Assembly: GCA_964498395.1 (NCBI GenBank)
Contig: CAZCHE010000008.1
Location: 1 to 64,000 of the forward strand
DNA from: Parapedobacter sp964498395
Lineage (GTDB): Bacteria > Bacteroidota > Bacteroidia > Sphingobacteriales > Sphingobacteriaceae
Reading direction: 5' to 3'
Length of the DNA stretch: 64,000 nt
The number at the start of each line of letters is the position of its first letter. The first letter of the stretch is position 1. The notes below the pieces were generated by a model. It did no database searches. It saw only the letters and a program-made list of their open reading frames with translations, and had not been told where the DNA came from. Below, in pieces: positions 42,339 to 51,294 of this stretch. The position numbers were made by a program, and so were the translations under genes.

Positions 42339-43367
42339 TTAATGCATCTCGATCCACTTCCACCCGAACAATCCCTGATGAACAGTTACCTGCACAGTTT
42401 TCCCGGGCTCATGAAGATCGTCATTGAGATAGCTAGTGGTCATGTACTTGTTGTAATCGCGGCCCTCATGTGAAAGTGAAAACTCGATAAAGGGCTCCAG
42501 GACAAAATCCCGCTTGATGATTTTGGCCTCCATAATGGTGCCGGGATCCTTGCTAAAGATTCGGTTGGCAGCATCAGCCAGCGGACAGAAAAACCAATAA
42601 CCATATGAAAAACACAAAGATGCAAATGCCAGCACTTTGAGAAGGTTCTTGTACTTGTAGACAAAATCCAAATCCTGTTTGTTCCTGTCATCCAACACTA
42701 GATTTACCTTTCGAAAGAACTTAACCAATATCCGGGCAGTAAAAAAAGCCGGGAGGATACCCAATGCCATACCTATAGATAAGGGAGCGGATTCAAGCTC
42801 CGCTGTATCATATATGTTGCCTAAAAGGAAGAGACAGATAGCATTGACGGAAAACAGTAGAAACAAACACACCGCATAACTTACAAGCGACGATACACTA
42901 TCGTTGCGTGGCATTGGCAACATGAACGCGACTAATGGAAAAATCACTTGGACGGAAAAGGCAAACAAGTTATATGCTCCCAAAATGACGAAAAGGTAGA
43001 ATAAAATGGCAAATACAAATACGGAAATACAAATGTAAGCGTGTGACTCGCCCCGGTATCGTTTTGCATATAATAGGATATCATACAGATAAGCTAGCCG
43101 ATGATATCGGCCGATCAATGGAAATCGGTGAAAATAACAGGCGGGAACGATGAACGTTAAGATAACCATGAGTGCCGCCCAGGCGAGCATTGGCAAGAAG
43201 AAGATCACCGCAATTAGGTAAATATAAAATGGTACTTCTGCGGCTACCATGGCTTGCGTTTCGATGACGATGCGGTGAATCGCAATGAAACCTGCCGTTA
43301 AAAACAGGGCTGACAGTACTAGTGACAATACTTGGAATGTCAAATCAACGGAAATAAGTCTTTTCAT
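42339..43367 (-). CDS. Polytopic membrane protein of unknown function
   Basis: 342 residues with about eight hydrophobic segments in two groups (e.g. FQVLSLVLSALFLTAGFIAI, FYIYLIAVIFFLPMLAWAAL, AYICISVFVFAILFYLFVIL, VLAFASLCFSYGYWFFCPLA). A soluble C-terminal beta-like tail (MEAKIIKRDFVLEPFIEFSLSHEGRDY ... VQVTVHQGLFGWKWIEMH) resembles the DUF3592-type tail of membrane proteins, but I would not name the family. It ends convergently, 4 bases from the Crp-type gene. No operon partner. Confidence 0.75.
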   Translation of the reverse strand: MKRLISVDLTFQVLSLVLSALFLTAGFIAIHRIVIETQAMVAAEVPFYIYLIAVIFFLPMLAWAALMVILTFIVPACYFHRFPLIGRYHRLAYLYDILLYAKRYRGESHAYICISVFVFAILFYLFVILGAYNLFAFSVQVIFPLVAFMLPMPRNDSVSSLVSYAVCLFLLFSVNAICLFLLGNIYDTAELESAPLSIGMALGILPAFFTARILVKFFRKVNLVLDDRNKQDLDFVYKYKNLLKVLAFASLCFSYGYWFFCPLADAANRIFSKDPGTIMEAKIIKRDFVLEPFIEFSLSHEGRDYNKYMTTSYLNDDLHEPGKTVQVTVHQGLFGWKWIEMH

Positions 43368-43485
43368 GAGGTAATCAGTTTGGCGAGTGGGTAAAATTAA
43401 ACTGGTTTTTGAATTTATGCAAATTCAAAAACACAAAGTGTCTGTAGACATCGTATAGGGGAGCCATGTCAACTACCTTAGCATC

Positions 43486-43992
43486 ATGTATCAAAAAGGT
43501 AAACATACCGTGTCTGAACTGTGGCTCTTCAGCATAATCACCGCGGCGGTGGCGCTGGTTTTTTTGGTTGCGGCATACCACATGGTTATGGATTGGGGTG
43601 GACACCGGCAGCACATGCGCGACCAGGTATTTTCAAAATATTGGACGGATGCGATGGTATGGATACTGCCCATTGGCTACAGCCTGATCGGTGTGGCGCT
43701 TAGCTACCGCCCTTTGCGACCTACAGCATTATGGGTGGCACTGGGTTACGTGGTCTTGCTCACGACCTACATCATCCTCGCCATGAACAAAGCCTTCGGC
43801 TTTTACCCCTGCTCATGCATCGGGTTTTTGAGCGAACGCAGCTTCCAAGCCAACCTCCGGTTCAATCGGAAGTTGATCGGCGTGATTCTCCTAGCCATCA
43901 CCTTGGAGCGGCGGTGGCTGATCGAGATTTGGATTTACTTGTCAGGCCGTTGGGAAAAGCGGAGAAAGGAGGTTGCCCGGAGCGGTGGATGA
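43486..43992 (+). CDS. MauE/DoxX-like redox-associated membrane protein
   Basis: 168 residues with four helices (LFSIITAAVALVFLVAAYHM, DAMVWILPIGYSLIGVALSY, ALWVALGYVVLLTTYIILAM, KLIGVILLAITLERRWLIEI) and the luminal Cys pair in GFYPCSCIGFLSER. That layout is the MauE/DoxX group, which handles disulfide redox in the envelope. TACCTTAG, a near-consensus -7 box, ends 4 bases before the ATG. The next gene is a small exported-looking protein with a CxxxxxxC pair, and a TlpA-like thioredoxin lies across a terminator, so a shared thiol-handling task is plausible. Confidence 0.83.
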   Translation: MYQKGKHTVSELWLFSIITAAVALVFLVAAYHMVMDWGGHRQHMRDQVFSKYWTDAMVWILPIGYSLIGVALSYRPLRPTALWVALGYVVLLTTYIILAMNKAFGFYPCSCIGFLSERSFQANLRFNRKLIGVILLAITLERRWLIEIWIYLSGRWEKRRKEVARSGG

Positions 43993-44134
43993 ACCGATAG
44001 CGCAGGGCGAAGGGCTTCCCCTGCAAGGATATCCTAACGATTTTGCCCGATGGAATGGCCCCAAGGTTCCGGAAAGCACCAGACCGGTGGCGGTGATCAA
44101 GCAGAAAAAGCCGCTGCCACAAAACATAACTAAT

Positions 44135-44500
44135 ATGTATTTTATTAATAAATTAAAAAAAGTCGCCAAAGAGGTCAATGTATTCACCTTGGTGGGGGCA
44201 ATGGTATTAAGTGTGATGCTGATGTCGTTTGAAAAAGAGACGATTAAGCTAGAACAAGGTAAAGAGACAACAACTGTCCTGCGTGGAGTAATCGATGTAA
44301 CTGGAGGGTTACCGGGCCGGATATATCTTACACCAACAAACATTACGCCCACGCAAGGAGACTGTGGGCCAGGCCCGATGCCATGCAAGATTCATGTTGA
44401 TCCCGAACTAATCGATTGGGATGCTGATGCGGGGGCTGACTTCATCGATGAGAACGATGAGTACGATATCGAATCAGCAAACGGCCCATATTCTGAGTAA
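44135..44500 (+). CDS. Small acidic exported protein, DUF6520-like
   Basis: I choose ATG 44135 (MYFINKLKKVAKEVNVFTLV), which gives an N-terminal basic region plus helix (FTLVGAMVLSVMLMSF). The open frame reaches back to 43973 without a signal-like start. The mature part has a Cys pair (GDCGPGPMPCKIHVD) and a strongly acidic C-terminus (DWDADAGADFIDENDEYDI). Size and layout recall DUF6520, which in this phylum often sits beside MauE-like genes; the match is by impression. 121 residues. A terminator follows. Confidence 0.6.
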   Translation: MYFINKLKKVAKEVNVFTLVGAMVLSVMLMSFEKETIKLEQGKETTTVLRGVIDVTGGLPGRIYLTPTNITPTQGDCGPGPMPCKIHVDPELIDWDADAGADFIDENDEYDIESANGPYSE

Positions 44501-44534
44501 CCTTGATGTTTTCCGTTACTCACCGTTAGAAAGG

Positions 44535-44562
44535 ATGCCCAGAGCGGTTCTGCTCTGGGCAT
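44535..44562. terminator. Bidirectional terminator between convergent genes
   Basis: ATGCCCAGAGC (44535-44545), loop GGTTCT, then GCTCTGGGCAT (44552-44562): an 11-bp perfect stem in the 66-base gap between the small acidic protein gene and the TlpA-like gene. Confidence 0.85.
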
Positions 44563-44566
44563 TCAA

Positions 44567-45121
44567 TTATTTTCCGAGTGCGGCATTTATCTGGTCAACA
44601 ACTTGTTCAATCGAGCAACAGCGAGAATTATTTGCCCCATTATTGACCAATGTGTGCCCATTTGAACCAATGACCACCAATGAAGGAAATCGACTAATCC
44701 CAAAGTGTGTAAATATACCATGCTGGAACCCCCTCCCACCAGTGTACAAATTGACAATGTCATGTGAGGTATAGGCCCCATCGGCTATGCTTTTCCTCCA
44801 TTGCTCAATATCCTTATCCGCACTCACCGATACAAATACGACACGGTCATCGGAGTTGAATTGCTTTTTTAATTCCCTAAAAACGGTTTTGTAAAAATGT
44901 GTGCATGCGCCACAACCAGTAAACCAGAAATCTACAACAACCGCCTTGTCAGAGAAATCGCAAAGGCTGATCGATCTACCTGCGGTATCCGTCAAATAGA
45001 TATACTTTGTTCTTGAGTCTACCGCAGTATCCATATCCTGTCCTTTGCAGAAAAGCGATATAGACAGTGTTGCAACCAGCATCAGTGAAAAGAAGTTAAA
45101 CTTAGTCATTTTATCGTTCAT
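44567..45121 (-). CDS. TlpA-like periplasmic thioredoxin
   Basis: N-terminal signal (FFSLMLVATLSISLF before CKGQ), then a thioredoxin fold with active site WFTGCGACTHFYKTVF (CGAC instead of the usual CPPC-type). It continues with DRVVFVSVSADKDIEQWRKSI and the cis-Pro strand FGISRFPSLVVIGSNG. The residue before the cis-Pro is Phe. The extra CC near the end (SRCCSIEQVV) is unusual. It starts at 45121 (or 45109), overlapping the end of the SusD gene by 11 bases, so it is third in the SusC-SusD operon. Confidence 0.88.
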   Translation of the reverse strand: MNDKMTKFNFFSLMLVATLSISLFCKGQDMDTAVDSRTKYIYLTDTAGRSISLCDFSDKAVVVDFWFTGCGACTHFYKTVFRELKKQFNSDDRVVFVSVSADKDIEQWRKSIADGAYTSHDIVNLYTGGRGFQHGIFTHFGISRFPSLVVIGSNGHTLVNNGANNSRCCSIEQVVDQINAALGK

Positions 45122-46487
45122 TTTGTGTTAAATTAGATAGTTGTGCCTCCTTTGGTGGTATTGGAAGTGTATACCGCCGATCATTCGGTGGCAGTTCGTA
45201 CACGTCATTGTCCAATATGCGTTTTAACGTAAGTGCAAAACGAGGATCCTGGTTCAGTCTGCGCAGATCTGACCAGCGTGTATTACGAAGGATCAATTCC
45301 TTTCGGCGTTCAATCAGGATAATGCTAAGGATATCCGCATCATTGGTTAGCTGAAGTGGGGTGAACGTATCCTGCTCGTACCGATGTACGAGTAGGTGGT
45401 TAAGATCTTCAAGTGCTCCCATCTCATCGCCTAGCCTAGCCCGGCATTCGGCACGGGAAAGATACACTTCATCCATGGCAAGTCCTGCAAACGCATTGGT
45501 ATTGCCTGAGTAATGGCTGTTAAAGTTAAATCGACCCGGTTGGTGAGAAGCCTTGAAAAAAACATGCTTGCGGAGATCCCTTGGTTCATATAACCCAATC
45601 AATACCGTGTCGACGAACGTATTGGTACTTGTGAATAGACCCGGTACACCAGTCTGTTGGCATTGGAAGAGAATCTCAGGGTTGTTCTCGGGTTGCGGCA
45701 GTTGATTGTTGGTGGGCAGTTCGTTATAGTCCAATAGTAAGCTGTAGTAGCTGATACAGGCATCAACACTGTTAAGTGCCCGTTCGTAGTCTGCAATGGT
45801 CAGGTATACCCGGCCCAGCATTGCGGCGGCAGCCGCTTTGGACGACCAAAGTTTGTTCTGCGTTACAATTGCCGAGGGCAGCAGTTGGTGTGCCTCTGAT
45901 AGGTCATCGATGATTTGGTCTAACGTTTCTTGGACAGTGGCGCGGGTGATAGGTGCTTCCAAATCCGAGGTAAGCCGGAGCGGTATACCCAAATCGACAT
46001 GGGCAGAAGAAGACCTGTACGGTTGCCCATACAGTTGATAAAGCATGTAGTGTTGGAAGCCACGCAGGAACAACGCGTGCCCCATGACGTTATTGTAGGA
46101 AATTTGGTCATAATTGGAGAGTTTCTTAAGACCGTCTATGGCCACGTTGGCATGATAAATGGCATCGTAAGGGTTATTCCAATCCATTGCCACACCCGAT
46201 TCGTTACTCCCCTCATAGAAGTCGGGGGCCCAAATATATCCATTTCCCATACGGAAATGGAGTGAAGCCCAGTTTTGAGTCGGTAAATAATAGTCATCTA
46301 TGCCCACATCACCGATGGAGGGAATGGATGTGTAAAATCTATTGTTATTCAATAAGCGTTCATATTCTTCGACAGTATTTGGTATGGTCAATGAATGATT
46401 GGGGGGCACATCGAGGAATGTCTTGCAGGATGTCAGCGTTAGGCCCAACAAGAAAAAGTAAACAAGGTAATCAATGTATGTTTTCAT
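45111..46487 (-). CDS. SusD/RagB-family outer membrane lipoprotein
   Basis: Lipobox LTLTSC at residues ~16-21 and the SusD start FLDVPPNHSLTIPNTVEEYERLLNN. Later marks are YDAIYHANVAIDGLKKL, GHALFLRGFQHYMLYQLYGQPY, TVQETLDQIIDDLSEAHQLLP and the C-terminal LILRNTRWSDLRRLNQDPRF. It is the nutrient-binding lid of the SusC channel encoded directly upstream. 458 residues. The locus has no glycoside hydrolase, so the cargo may be a peptide or other compound rather than a glycan. Confidence 0.93.
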   Translation of the reverse strand: MKTYIDYLVYFFLLGLTLTSCKTFLDVPPNHSLTIPNTVEEYERLLNNNRFYTSIPSIGDVGIDDYYLPTQNWASLHFRMGNGYIWAPDFYEGSNESGVAMDWNNPYDAIYHANVAIDGLKKLSNYDQISYNNVMGHALFLRGFQHYMLYQLYGQPYRSSSAHVDLGIPLRLTSDLEAPITRATVQETLDQIIDDLSEAHQLLPSAIVTQNKLWSSKAAAAAMLGRVYLTIADYERALNSVDACISYYSLLLDYNELPTNNQLPQPENNPEILFQCQQTGVPGLFTSTNTFVDTVLIGLYEPRDLRKHVFFKASHQPGRFNFNSHYSGNTNAFAGLAMDEVYLSRAECRARLGDEMGALEDLNHLLVHRYEQDTFTPLQLTNDADILSIILIERRKELILRNTRWSDLRRLNQDPRFALTLKRILDNDVYELPPNDRRYTLPIPPKEAQLSNLTQNER

Positions 46488-46498
46488 GTGAATAATAG

Positions 46499-49400
46499 TT
46501 ACAAGTTAATTTTTAGTCCGGCCGATAGATTGATCTGCCGATTGAGGAAACCATAATCTGGGTCGAAATCAATGGTTGTAGCTTTCCAAATCAACCCTAC
46601 ATTGGAAGCAATCATAAATAGGCTTAGCTGGGGCAACCCAAGCCGCCCACGATGGCCACGTGGTAGGTCATAGCTTAAGCGGATGTCTTGCAACCGGATA
46701 AAATCTCCTCGCTCTACTCCAACCTCCGAATATCCATAGAAAGCATCGCGACTCCCATTGGCCGGATAGACAAAAGAGGGCACATCCGTATGTATCTCAT
46801 CTCCCGGCTGTTGCCAACGCATGGCATAGTCAGCGGCGCCGGCCACATAATTGCCAGCAAACAAACTGGAATAACCTAAAAGGCTACGCCTAAAATACGC
46901 GCCCCCTTTGAATAAAATATTGAAGGAAAACGACCAACGGTTCCATTCAAACGTATTCATGACACCACCAAAATGTGGTGCATTAAAAGAGCCGAAAAAG
47001 CGAATATCTTGTAAATCGGAGCCGCTGGCGATTAGGGAGTGACTATCGCTTACCTCTCCGTTGAGATAACCTAACGGGTTTCCATTGGTCGGGTCAAGCC
47101 CTGCCCAGCGATAGGCAAATAGTGACCCTTGGGGCTTCCCCACCATCAGCGCACCAGTTATGTAACTGTTGTTGTTGGCTGGATTGACTCGGTATTCAGT
47201 CACCCTATCACGGGTTAGGCTATACTGCCAGGTAGTTCGCCAACGGAGTGCTCCAGTCGTGTTATGAGTAGTTACGGTAAGATCAATGCCATATCCCTCG
47301 GTTGCCGCGGTATTGCCGGTGTAGCTAAGTAGGCCAGAGGCCGCCGGCAACTCTGCTGGACTCATCAAATTTCGCGCAGACTTTTGGTAGTATTCGATCG
47401 TTCCCTCTATCCGTCTGTTCTTTAGCAGGGTGAAATCAGCCGCCGCATTGAATGTCGTAACGGTTTCCCAAGTCAAGTCTGGATTAGGCGGGCTGCTCAA
47501 CCACATGATCGGTTGTCCATAGAGATTTGCTCCGGACATCCGGCCCACGAGATATGCCGTTACCGACCGATCAATATTTCCACTGCTGCCATAGGTGAGG
47601 CGCAGGGAAAGTGCAGGCAACCAAGGGGCGTCAAAGAACGGCTCACGGTCTGCAACCCACTTGAACCCAACTGACCATAACGGATTCCACTGCTGGTTAG
47701 TACGCACACCAAACAAATTGGAGCCATCCCGACGCAGGCTTCCCGTAACCCAGTATTTCTTATCGAAACCATAGCTCGCATTCGCGAATAGTGATACAAA
47801 GCGATCCGTCAGGTGTTGCAGTGTTCGCGTATTGCTGATGCGTAGGGTTTGTCTCCCAGTGACCATACTGGTATATGGGTTGACGGCATCTACAGGAATG
47901 TTATTCGGGGTCTCCTTGTCATATCCGTAGTAACGAGCGCCATCGCCCAGTGTGTTACGGTCGCTCATTTCGCCCCCAAGGAGGGCTTGGAACTCATGAT
48001 AGCCTAGCGAATGTTGGAAATCAACCTGTCCACGCGCTCGATGTGAACGGTATGTGCCGTTGCGCTGGTCAAGAATACCCCCCAAGGGTATTGGTCTGAT
48101 GATTTCCCCATTCGGTGCGAACGACGAAAACTGGTTAATGAGATCACGGGCATAATATGATTCCGCTGCATAGTAGTCACTGCTATGCCGGTTGCCACTT
48201 GCATACTGGTAAAGCGCACTGATACGTAGCCACCCTACCGGCCGGTAACCGATATTCATATTTGCCTGTATGTCGGTTAACTTACTAGAGTTATCATTGA
48301 CGGCAAGTTCGTCGAGTGGGCGATAATGCCAGTCCAGCAGTCGACCTGCGCCCACAGTGTCGAGAAACCCTTGGTTGTACTGGGCAATGGCCAGTGGCAT
48401 GCCCCGTTCATCAACCAAGCGGCCGTAAGGATAATTCATGCTTGGAACCGGATTAATCCCATTCTCTTGTGTATGGCTGGCAGTATATGCCAAACCCGTC
48501 TTGACTTCCAACCGATTGTTGAACAGGCCGATGGTATTGTTGAATAGAAGGCTTAACCGATCATGGCGGTTACCTGTTATCTGCTGGCGGTTATCGTCCC
48601 AACCAACGGAGGCGTAGTATTGGTTGTGGCTTCCCCCTCCGCTCAAAGACAGCGCATACTGCTGGATAAAGCTACGTTGCTGGAGGTACTTGTTTACATC
48701 ATCACGCGTGTCGATGCCACGTAGGGCGTCAATAGAGGTGTTTGCCTCTTGCTCTGCAATCACACCGCTACGTTGCTGAGCGAGTATCCAGACAACAGGG
48801 GACACGGGCGGTTTATTGATGTCGGTCAGTCTGCGGTCGTAGTAGCCCCTGGCAAAAAGATCCATCTCCAAATCAATATAATCTGAACTGTTTAGGGAAG
48901 GGTTCGCATGTAGGTTTTGCCTGTCCTTGGTCGAAAAGGTACTATTGAATGATAACTTCGTAGGCTGGTTATATCGCCCACTTTTAGTGGTGATGACGAT
49001 CACACCATTTCCTGCCTTTGCGCCCCAGATGCTTGATGCCGCGGCGTCTTTCAGTACGGTGATGTTGGCAATGTCATTCGGATTGAGGTTATTCAGCTCA
49101 CCTTGGTATTCAAAGTTATCCAAGATGATGAGGGGTTGGTCATTTGCTTGAATGGTACTTGGGCCACGGAGAGTCATATTGATATCATCGGGATCATTCC
49201 TATTTCTATTAAACCTTAAACCAGGAACTATTCCTTCCAGCCTGCTCAGCACATCCGTGGAAAACGTGCGGTTAAACAGCGCACTATCCACGAAGACGAA
49301 GCTACCAGTGGCGCGCTCCTTGGGGATGCGCTGGTATCCAGTAGATATGACTACTTCTTCTAACATTAGGGTATCTTTCTTAGTGATCACACTGTCTTTG

Positions 49401-49534
49401 CCCGATGCGTCAGGCGCCGCCGTACCACCAGCGGGCACCTGCGCATGGGCTACTACACATGAAAGAACGAATAGGGCGAGCAGCCACTTCCCAATAGACC
49501 ATAGCATGGCCATTAAGCGTAAAAATTGCTTCAT
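46499..49534 (-). CDS. SusC/RagA-type TonB-dependent outer membrane transporter
   Basis: The start MKQFLRLMAMLWSIGKWLLA at 49534 gives a signal peptide ending VVAHAQ. An upstream extension is unsupported. A short linker precedes the TonB-box-like LMLEEVVISTGYQRIPKERATGSF and the plug (LRGPSTIQANDQPLIILDNFEYQG, ITVLKDAAASSIWGAKAGNGVIVITTKSG). The barrel follows to the C-terminal INLSAGLKINL. The carboxypeptidase-like N-terminal domain common in SusC is missing. 1011 residues. It forms the import channel with the SusD lipoprotein; TlpA-like protein is third. A structured leader precedes it. Confidence 0.95.
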   Translation of the reverse strand: MKQFLRLMAMLWSIGKWLLALFVLSCVVAHAQVPAGGTAAPDASGKDSVITKKDTLMLEEVVISTGYQRIPKERATGSFVFVDSALFNRTFSTDVLSRLEGIVPGLRFNRNRNDPDDINMTLRGPSTIQANDQPLIILDNFEYQGELNNLNPNDIANITVLKDAAASSIWGAKAGNGVIVITTKSGRYNQPTKLSFNSTFSTKDRQNLHANPSLNSSDYIDLEMDLFARGYYDRRLTDINKPPVSPVVWILAQQRSGVIAEQEANTSIDALRGIDTRDDVNKYLQQRSFIQQYALSLSGGGSHNQYYASVGWDDNRQQITGNRHDRLSLLFNNTIGLFNNRLEVKTGLAYTASHTQENGINPVPSMNYPYGRLVDERGMPLAIAQYNQGFLDTVGAGRLLDWHYRPLDELAVNDNSSKLTDIQANMNIGYRPVGWLRISALYQYASGNRHSSDYYAAESYYARDLINQFSSFAPNGEIIRPIPLGGILDQRNGTYRSHRARGQVDFQHSLGYHEFQALLGGEMSDRNTLGDGARYYGYDKETPNNIPVDAVNPYTSMVTGRQTLRISNTRTLQHLTDRFVSLFANASYGFDKKYWVTGSLRRDGSNLFGVRTNQQWNPLWSVGFKWVADREPFFDAPWLPALSLRLTYGSSGNIDRSVTAYLVGRMSGANLYGQPIMWLSSPPNPDLTWETVTTFNAAADFTLLKNRRIEGTIEYYQKSARNLMSPAELPAASGLLSYTGNTAATEGYGIDLTVTTHNTTGALRWRTTWQYSLTRDRVTEYRVNPANNNSYITGALMVGKPQGSLFAYRWAGLDPTNGNPLGYLNGEVSDSHSLIASGSDLQDIRFFGSFNAPHFGGVMNTFEWNRWSFSFNILFKGGAYFRRSLLGYSSLFAGNYVAGAADYAMRWQQPGDEIHTDVPSFVYPANGSRDAFYGYSEVGVERGDFIRLQDIRLSYDLPRGHRGRLGLPQLSLFMIASNVGLIWKATTIDFDPDYGFLNRQINLSAGLKINL

Positions 49535-49714
49535 AATTTTGTTGGTTTTGTTGAAAAAACGATTAAATAAAAAGGTAAGAGCGCATGGTGAAACCACGCC
49601 TGTAAAGGAAAGATCGCTAGATGGGATTCTTAGGTTTTCTTGGATAGAGCGCATCAACCGCACTCAATCCGCAGGTTTTGTCGGATTTTTTTGTCATTTT
49701 TACCGTTGGTTAAT

Positions 49715-49863
49715 TTAACGGTATAGGAGAATCACGGAAAGTCGGTAGGTAGGCTTAGTCCAATGTATTACGATGGATTTGGGTACTGCCTCCGCGCCGC
49801 TCGGGTTCCCACACAAGACACGCATCAACAGCAGTACCCTCCTCCAAAGTAAAGGCAAAGATA
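49715..49863 (-). other. Long leader of the SusC operon with inverted repeats and a 36-codon ORF
   Basis: TATCTTTG on the minus strand (49863-49856) would start a leader of about 315 bases before susC. In the leader, GGGTACTGC/GCAGTACCC (49781-49789 with 49831-49839) can form a 9-bp stem. A 12-bp inverted repeat (49808-49819 with 49904-49915) spans the promoter. A short ORF (49825-49715) reads MRVLCGNPSGAEAVPKSIVI then HWTKPTYRLSVILLYR. Whether it is a leader peptide, a regulatory RNA or a dispersed repeat cannot be settled here. The remaining parts of 49535-50081 show nothing else. Confidence 0.4.
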
Positions 49864-50081
49864 GTCTTTAAATCGGAGTATGGGTATAAAACCTGCTGCC
49901 TCGGTCTTGTGTGGGATATTTACGCGACGAGACTTTTAGTGTTTTTACACCTATACCTTGGTATATGTATTAATTCATTTTATGCCATAGACATTACTTT
50001 TTCTTTTCAAATCATAAATGGTTCATCCTCTTCAGGGGGATGGTGAAGCAAAAGTAAATAATATTTTAAAATAAATCAATA

Positions 50082-50621
50082 GTGAATAAAAATAAAATTT
50101 ATAGTATTTCTGATGCGCTCATTGAAAAGGCAGTTAGCAGGTTGATTGAAATTAAGGAAAAGTTGTCCATCAAGACCCCGCAACTCGCCATAGCCTCACC
50201 ACTATCTAAAAGCACATTAGAGCGTCTTGAAAAACGCGAGGTCACACCAAGCTTAGAGTCCCTTTTTTCCTTAATACTCTTCTACGGTTTGACCCTGCCA
50301 GAATTTTTTGACTTCGATAAACCCTTGCCCGATGCCGAAAAATTGAAGCGAAAGATGAAGGCATTCCACAAGAAAATGGGTTCAGATGCCTACGAAAAAG
50401 TATTCAGTCAACCCAAACTTAACGATCTCATACCCGAGGAATTGATTCCCGGCGGTTATTTCGATGACTACCGTACCGTTGCCGATGTGGTTTCATACTG
50501 CAAGGAGGAATTTGGGTACACGTACGGCAATGCCACCAACACGTTAAACAACGCCGTGGAAAAAGGCTGGCTCGTGGTGGATGACAAGGTGAAGCCGAAA
50601 AGGTATCGGAGGAAAGGGTAG
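50082..50621 (+). CDS. XRE-type helix-turn-helix protein
   Basis: 179 residues with a GTG start at 50082. The region KTPQLAIASPLSKSTLERLEKREVTPSLESLFSLILFYGLTLPEFF is a Cro/C1-type HTH. The C-terminal part (YRTVADVVSYCKEEFGYTYGNATNTLNNAVEKGWLVV) resembles a winged-helix segment. It probably acts as a transcription regulator. The 3' end of this gene (50552-50579) is repeated after the toxin-antitoxin pair. The gene lies next to that pair, but I see no direct evidence that it controls it. Confidence 0.75.
   Translation: MNKNKIYSISDALIEKAVSRLIEIKEKLSIKTPQLAIASPLSKSTLERLEKREVTPSLESLFSLILFYGLTLPEFFDFDKPLPDAEKLKRKMKAFHKKMGSDAYEKVFSQPKLNDLIPEELIPGGYFDDYRTVADVVSYCKEEFGYTYGNATNTLNNAVEKGWLVVDDKVKPKRYRRKG
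50552..50579 (+). repeat. Direct repeat, copy 1 (inside the XRE gene)
   Basis: 28 bases from the 3' part of the XRE gene, matching 51222-51249 at 27 positions. The pair flanks the toxin-antitoxin genes with a 670-base period. Confidence 0.8.
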
Positions 50622-50687
50622 GTACGCACGAAAGATTTGTATTTTCAGCAGCTTTACTTTAAATTTGTTTGTAGTAATTTTATTAGC

Positions 50688-50924
50688 ATGGGTACGCTTG
50701 AATTAAAAGATATGTTGATTAGCCGCATTGCAGAGATCGACGACGTTCAGTTTCTTAAAGCGATCAAGACCATATTGGACACCAAAACGGAGAGCCAAAT
50801 CTTAGCGTTGTCGGAGGATCAGGTTCGAGAAATTGAAGCTTCGCGTGAAGATGTGGCCGCCGGTAGGTTTGTTGAGCAGGCTGATTTGGATACCGAGATC
50901 ACTGCATGGCTAAAGGGAAGATAG
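50688..50924 (+). CDS. Antitoxin of a RelE/ParE-type module
   Basis: 78 residues from ATG 50688 (MGTLELKDMLISRIAEIDDV). The rest is helical and ends EASREDVAAGRFVEQADLDTEITAWLKGR, an acidic C-terminal arm typical of antitoxins that wrap RelE-fold toxins. No clear DNA-binding domain is seen. It overlaps the toxin start by 19 bases and would be made in excess from a coupled message. An upstream start at 50637 lacks support. Confidence 0.85.
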   Translation: MGTLELKDMLISRIAEIDDVQFLKAIKTILDTKTESQILALSEDQVREIEASREDVAAGRFVEQADLDTEITAWLKGR

Positions 50925-51205
50925 TATGGTCCCATAAAGCACGGATTAAGCTCTATGAGATTATGGAGTTTTATGCCGAGCGTAATGGGAACACAACCTA
51001 TTCAGCCAAATTATATAAACTCTTCACAAAAAACACCAAACTACTCCTTAAACATCCAGAACTTGGCATCAAAACTACCGTCGAAGGCGTGAGGGGATTA
51101 ATAGTCAAAGATTATATACTCTTTTACGAATTTATCCACGAAGATTTAGTCATCCACACGTTGTGGCCATGTAAGCAAAATCCAGACGACTTGGTTATCA
51201 AATAG
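50906..51205 (+). CDS. RelE/ParE-family toxin
   Basis: 99 residues: IVWSHKARIKLYEIMEFYAERNGNTTYSAKLYKLFTKNTKLLLKHPELG is the RelE/ParE opening. It is followed by VRGLIVKDYILFYEFIHEDLVIHTLWPCKQNPDDL, the beta sheet with the conserved core. Members either cleave mRNA on the ribosome or inhibit gyrase; the sequence alone does not choose. It overlaps its antitoxin gene by 19 bases, typical of TA pairs. Flanked by 28-bp direct repeats. Confidence 0.88.
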   Translation: MAKGKIVWSHKARIKLYEIMEFYAERNGNTTYSAKLYKLFTKNTKLLLKHPELGIKTTVEGVRGLIVKDYILFYEFIHEDLVIHTLWPCKQNPDDLVIK

Positions 51206-51221
51206 CGCCGTGACCCAGAAT

Positions 51222-51249
51222 CGCCGTGGAAAAAGGCTGGCTCGTAGTG
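51222..51249 (+). repeat. Direct repeat, copy 2 (partial duplicate of the XRE gene end)
   Basis: Repeats 50552-50579 with one mismatch (CTCGTAGTG against CTCGTGGTG); similarity fades after that. It lies 17 bases after the toxin stop and carries no gene itself. Confidence 0.8.
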
Positions 51250-51294
51250 TAATCTTTTAAAGTAAAGGTGAAAAGTGATACCCCAAAACGAAAA

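Noticed and set aside
43973..44134. N-terminal extension of the small acidic protein
   Set aside because: The extra 54 residues overlap the MauE-like gene and contain no signal; the ATG at 44135 directly precedes a basic region and a helix.
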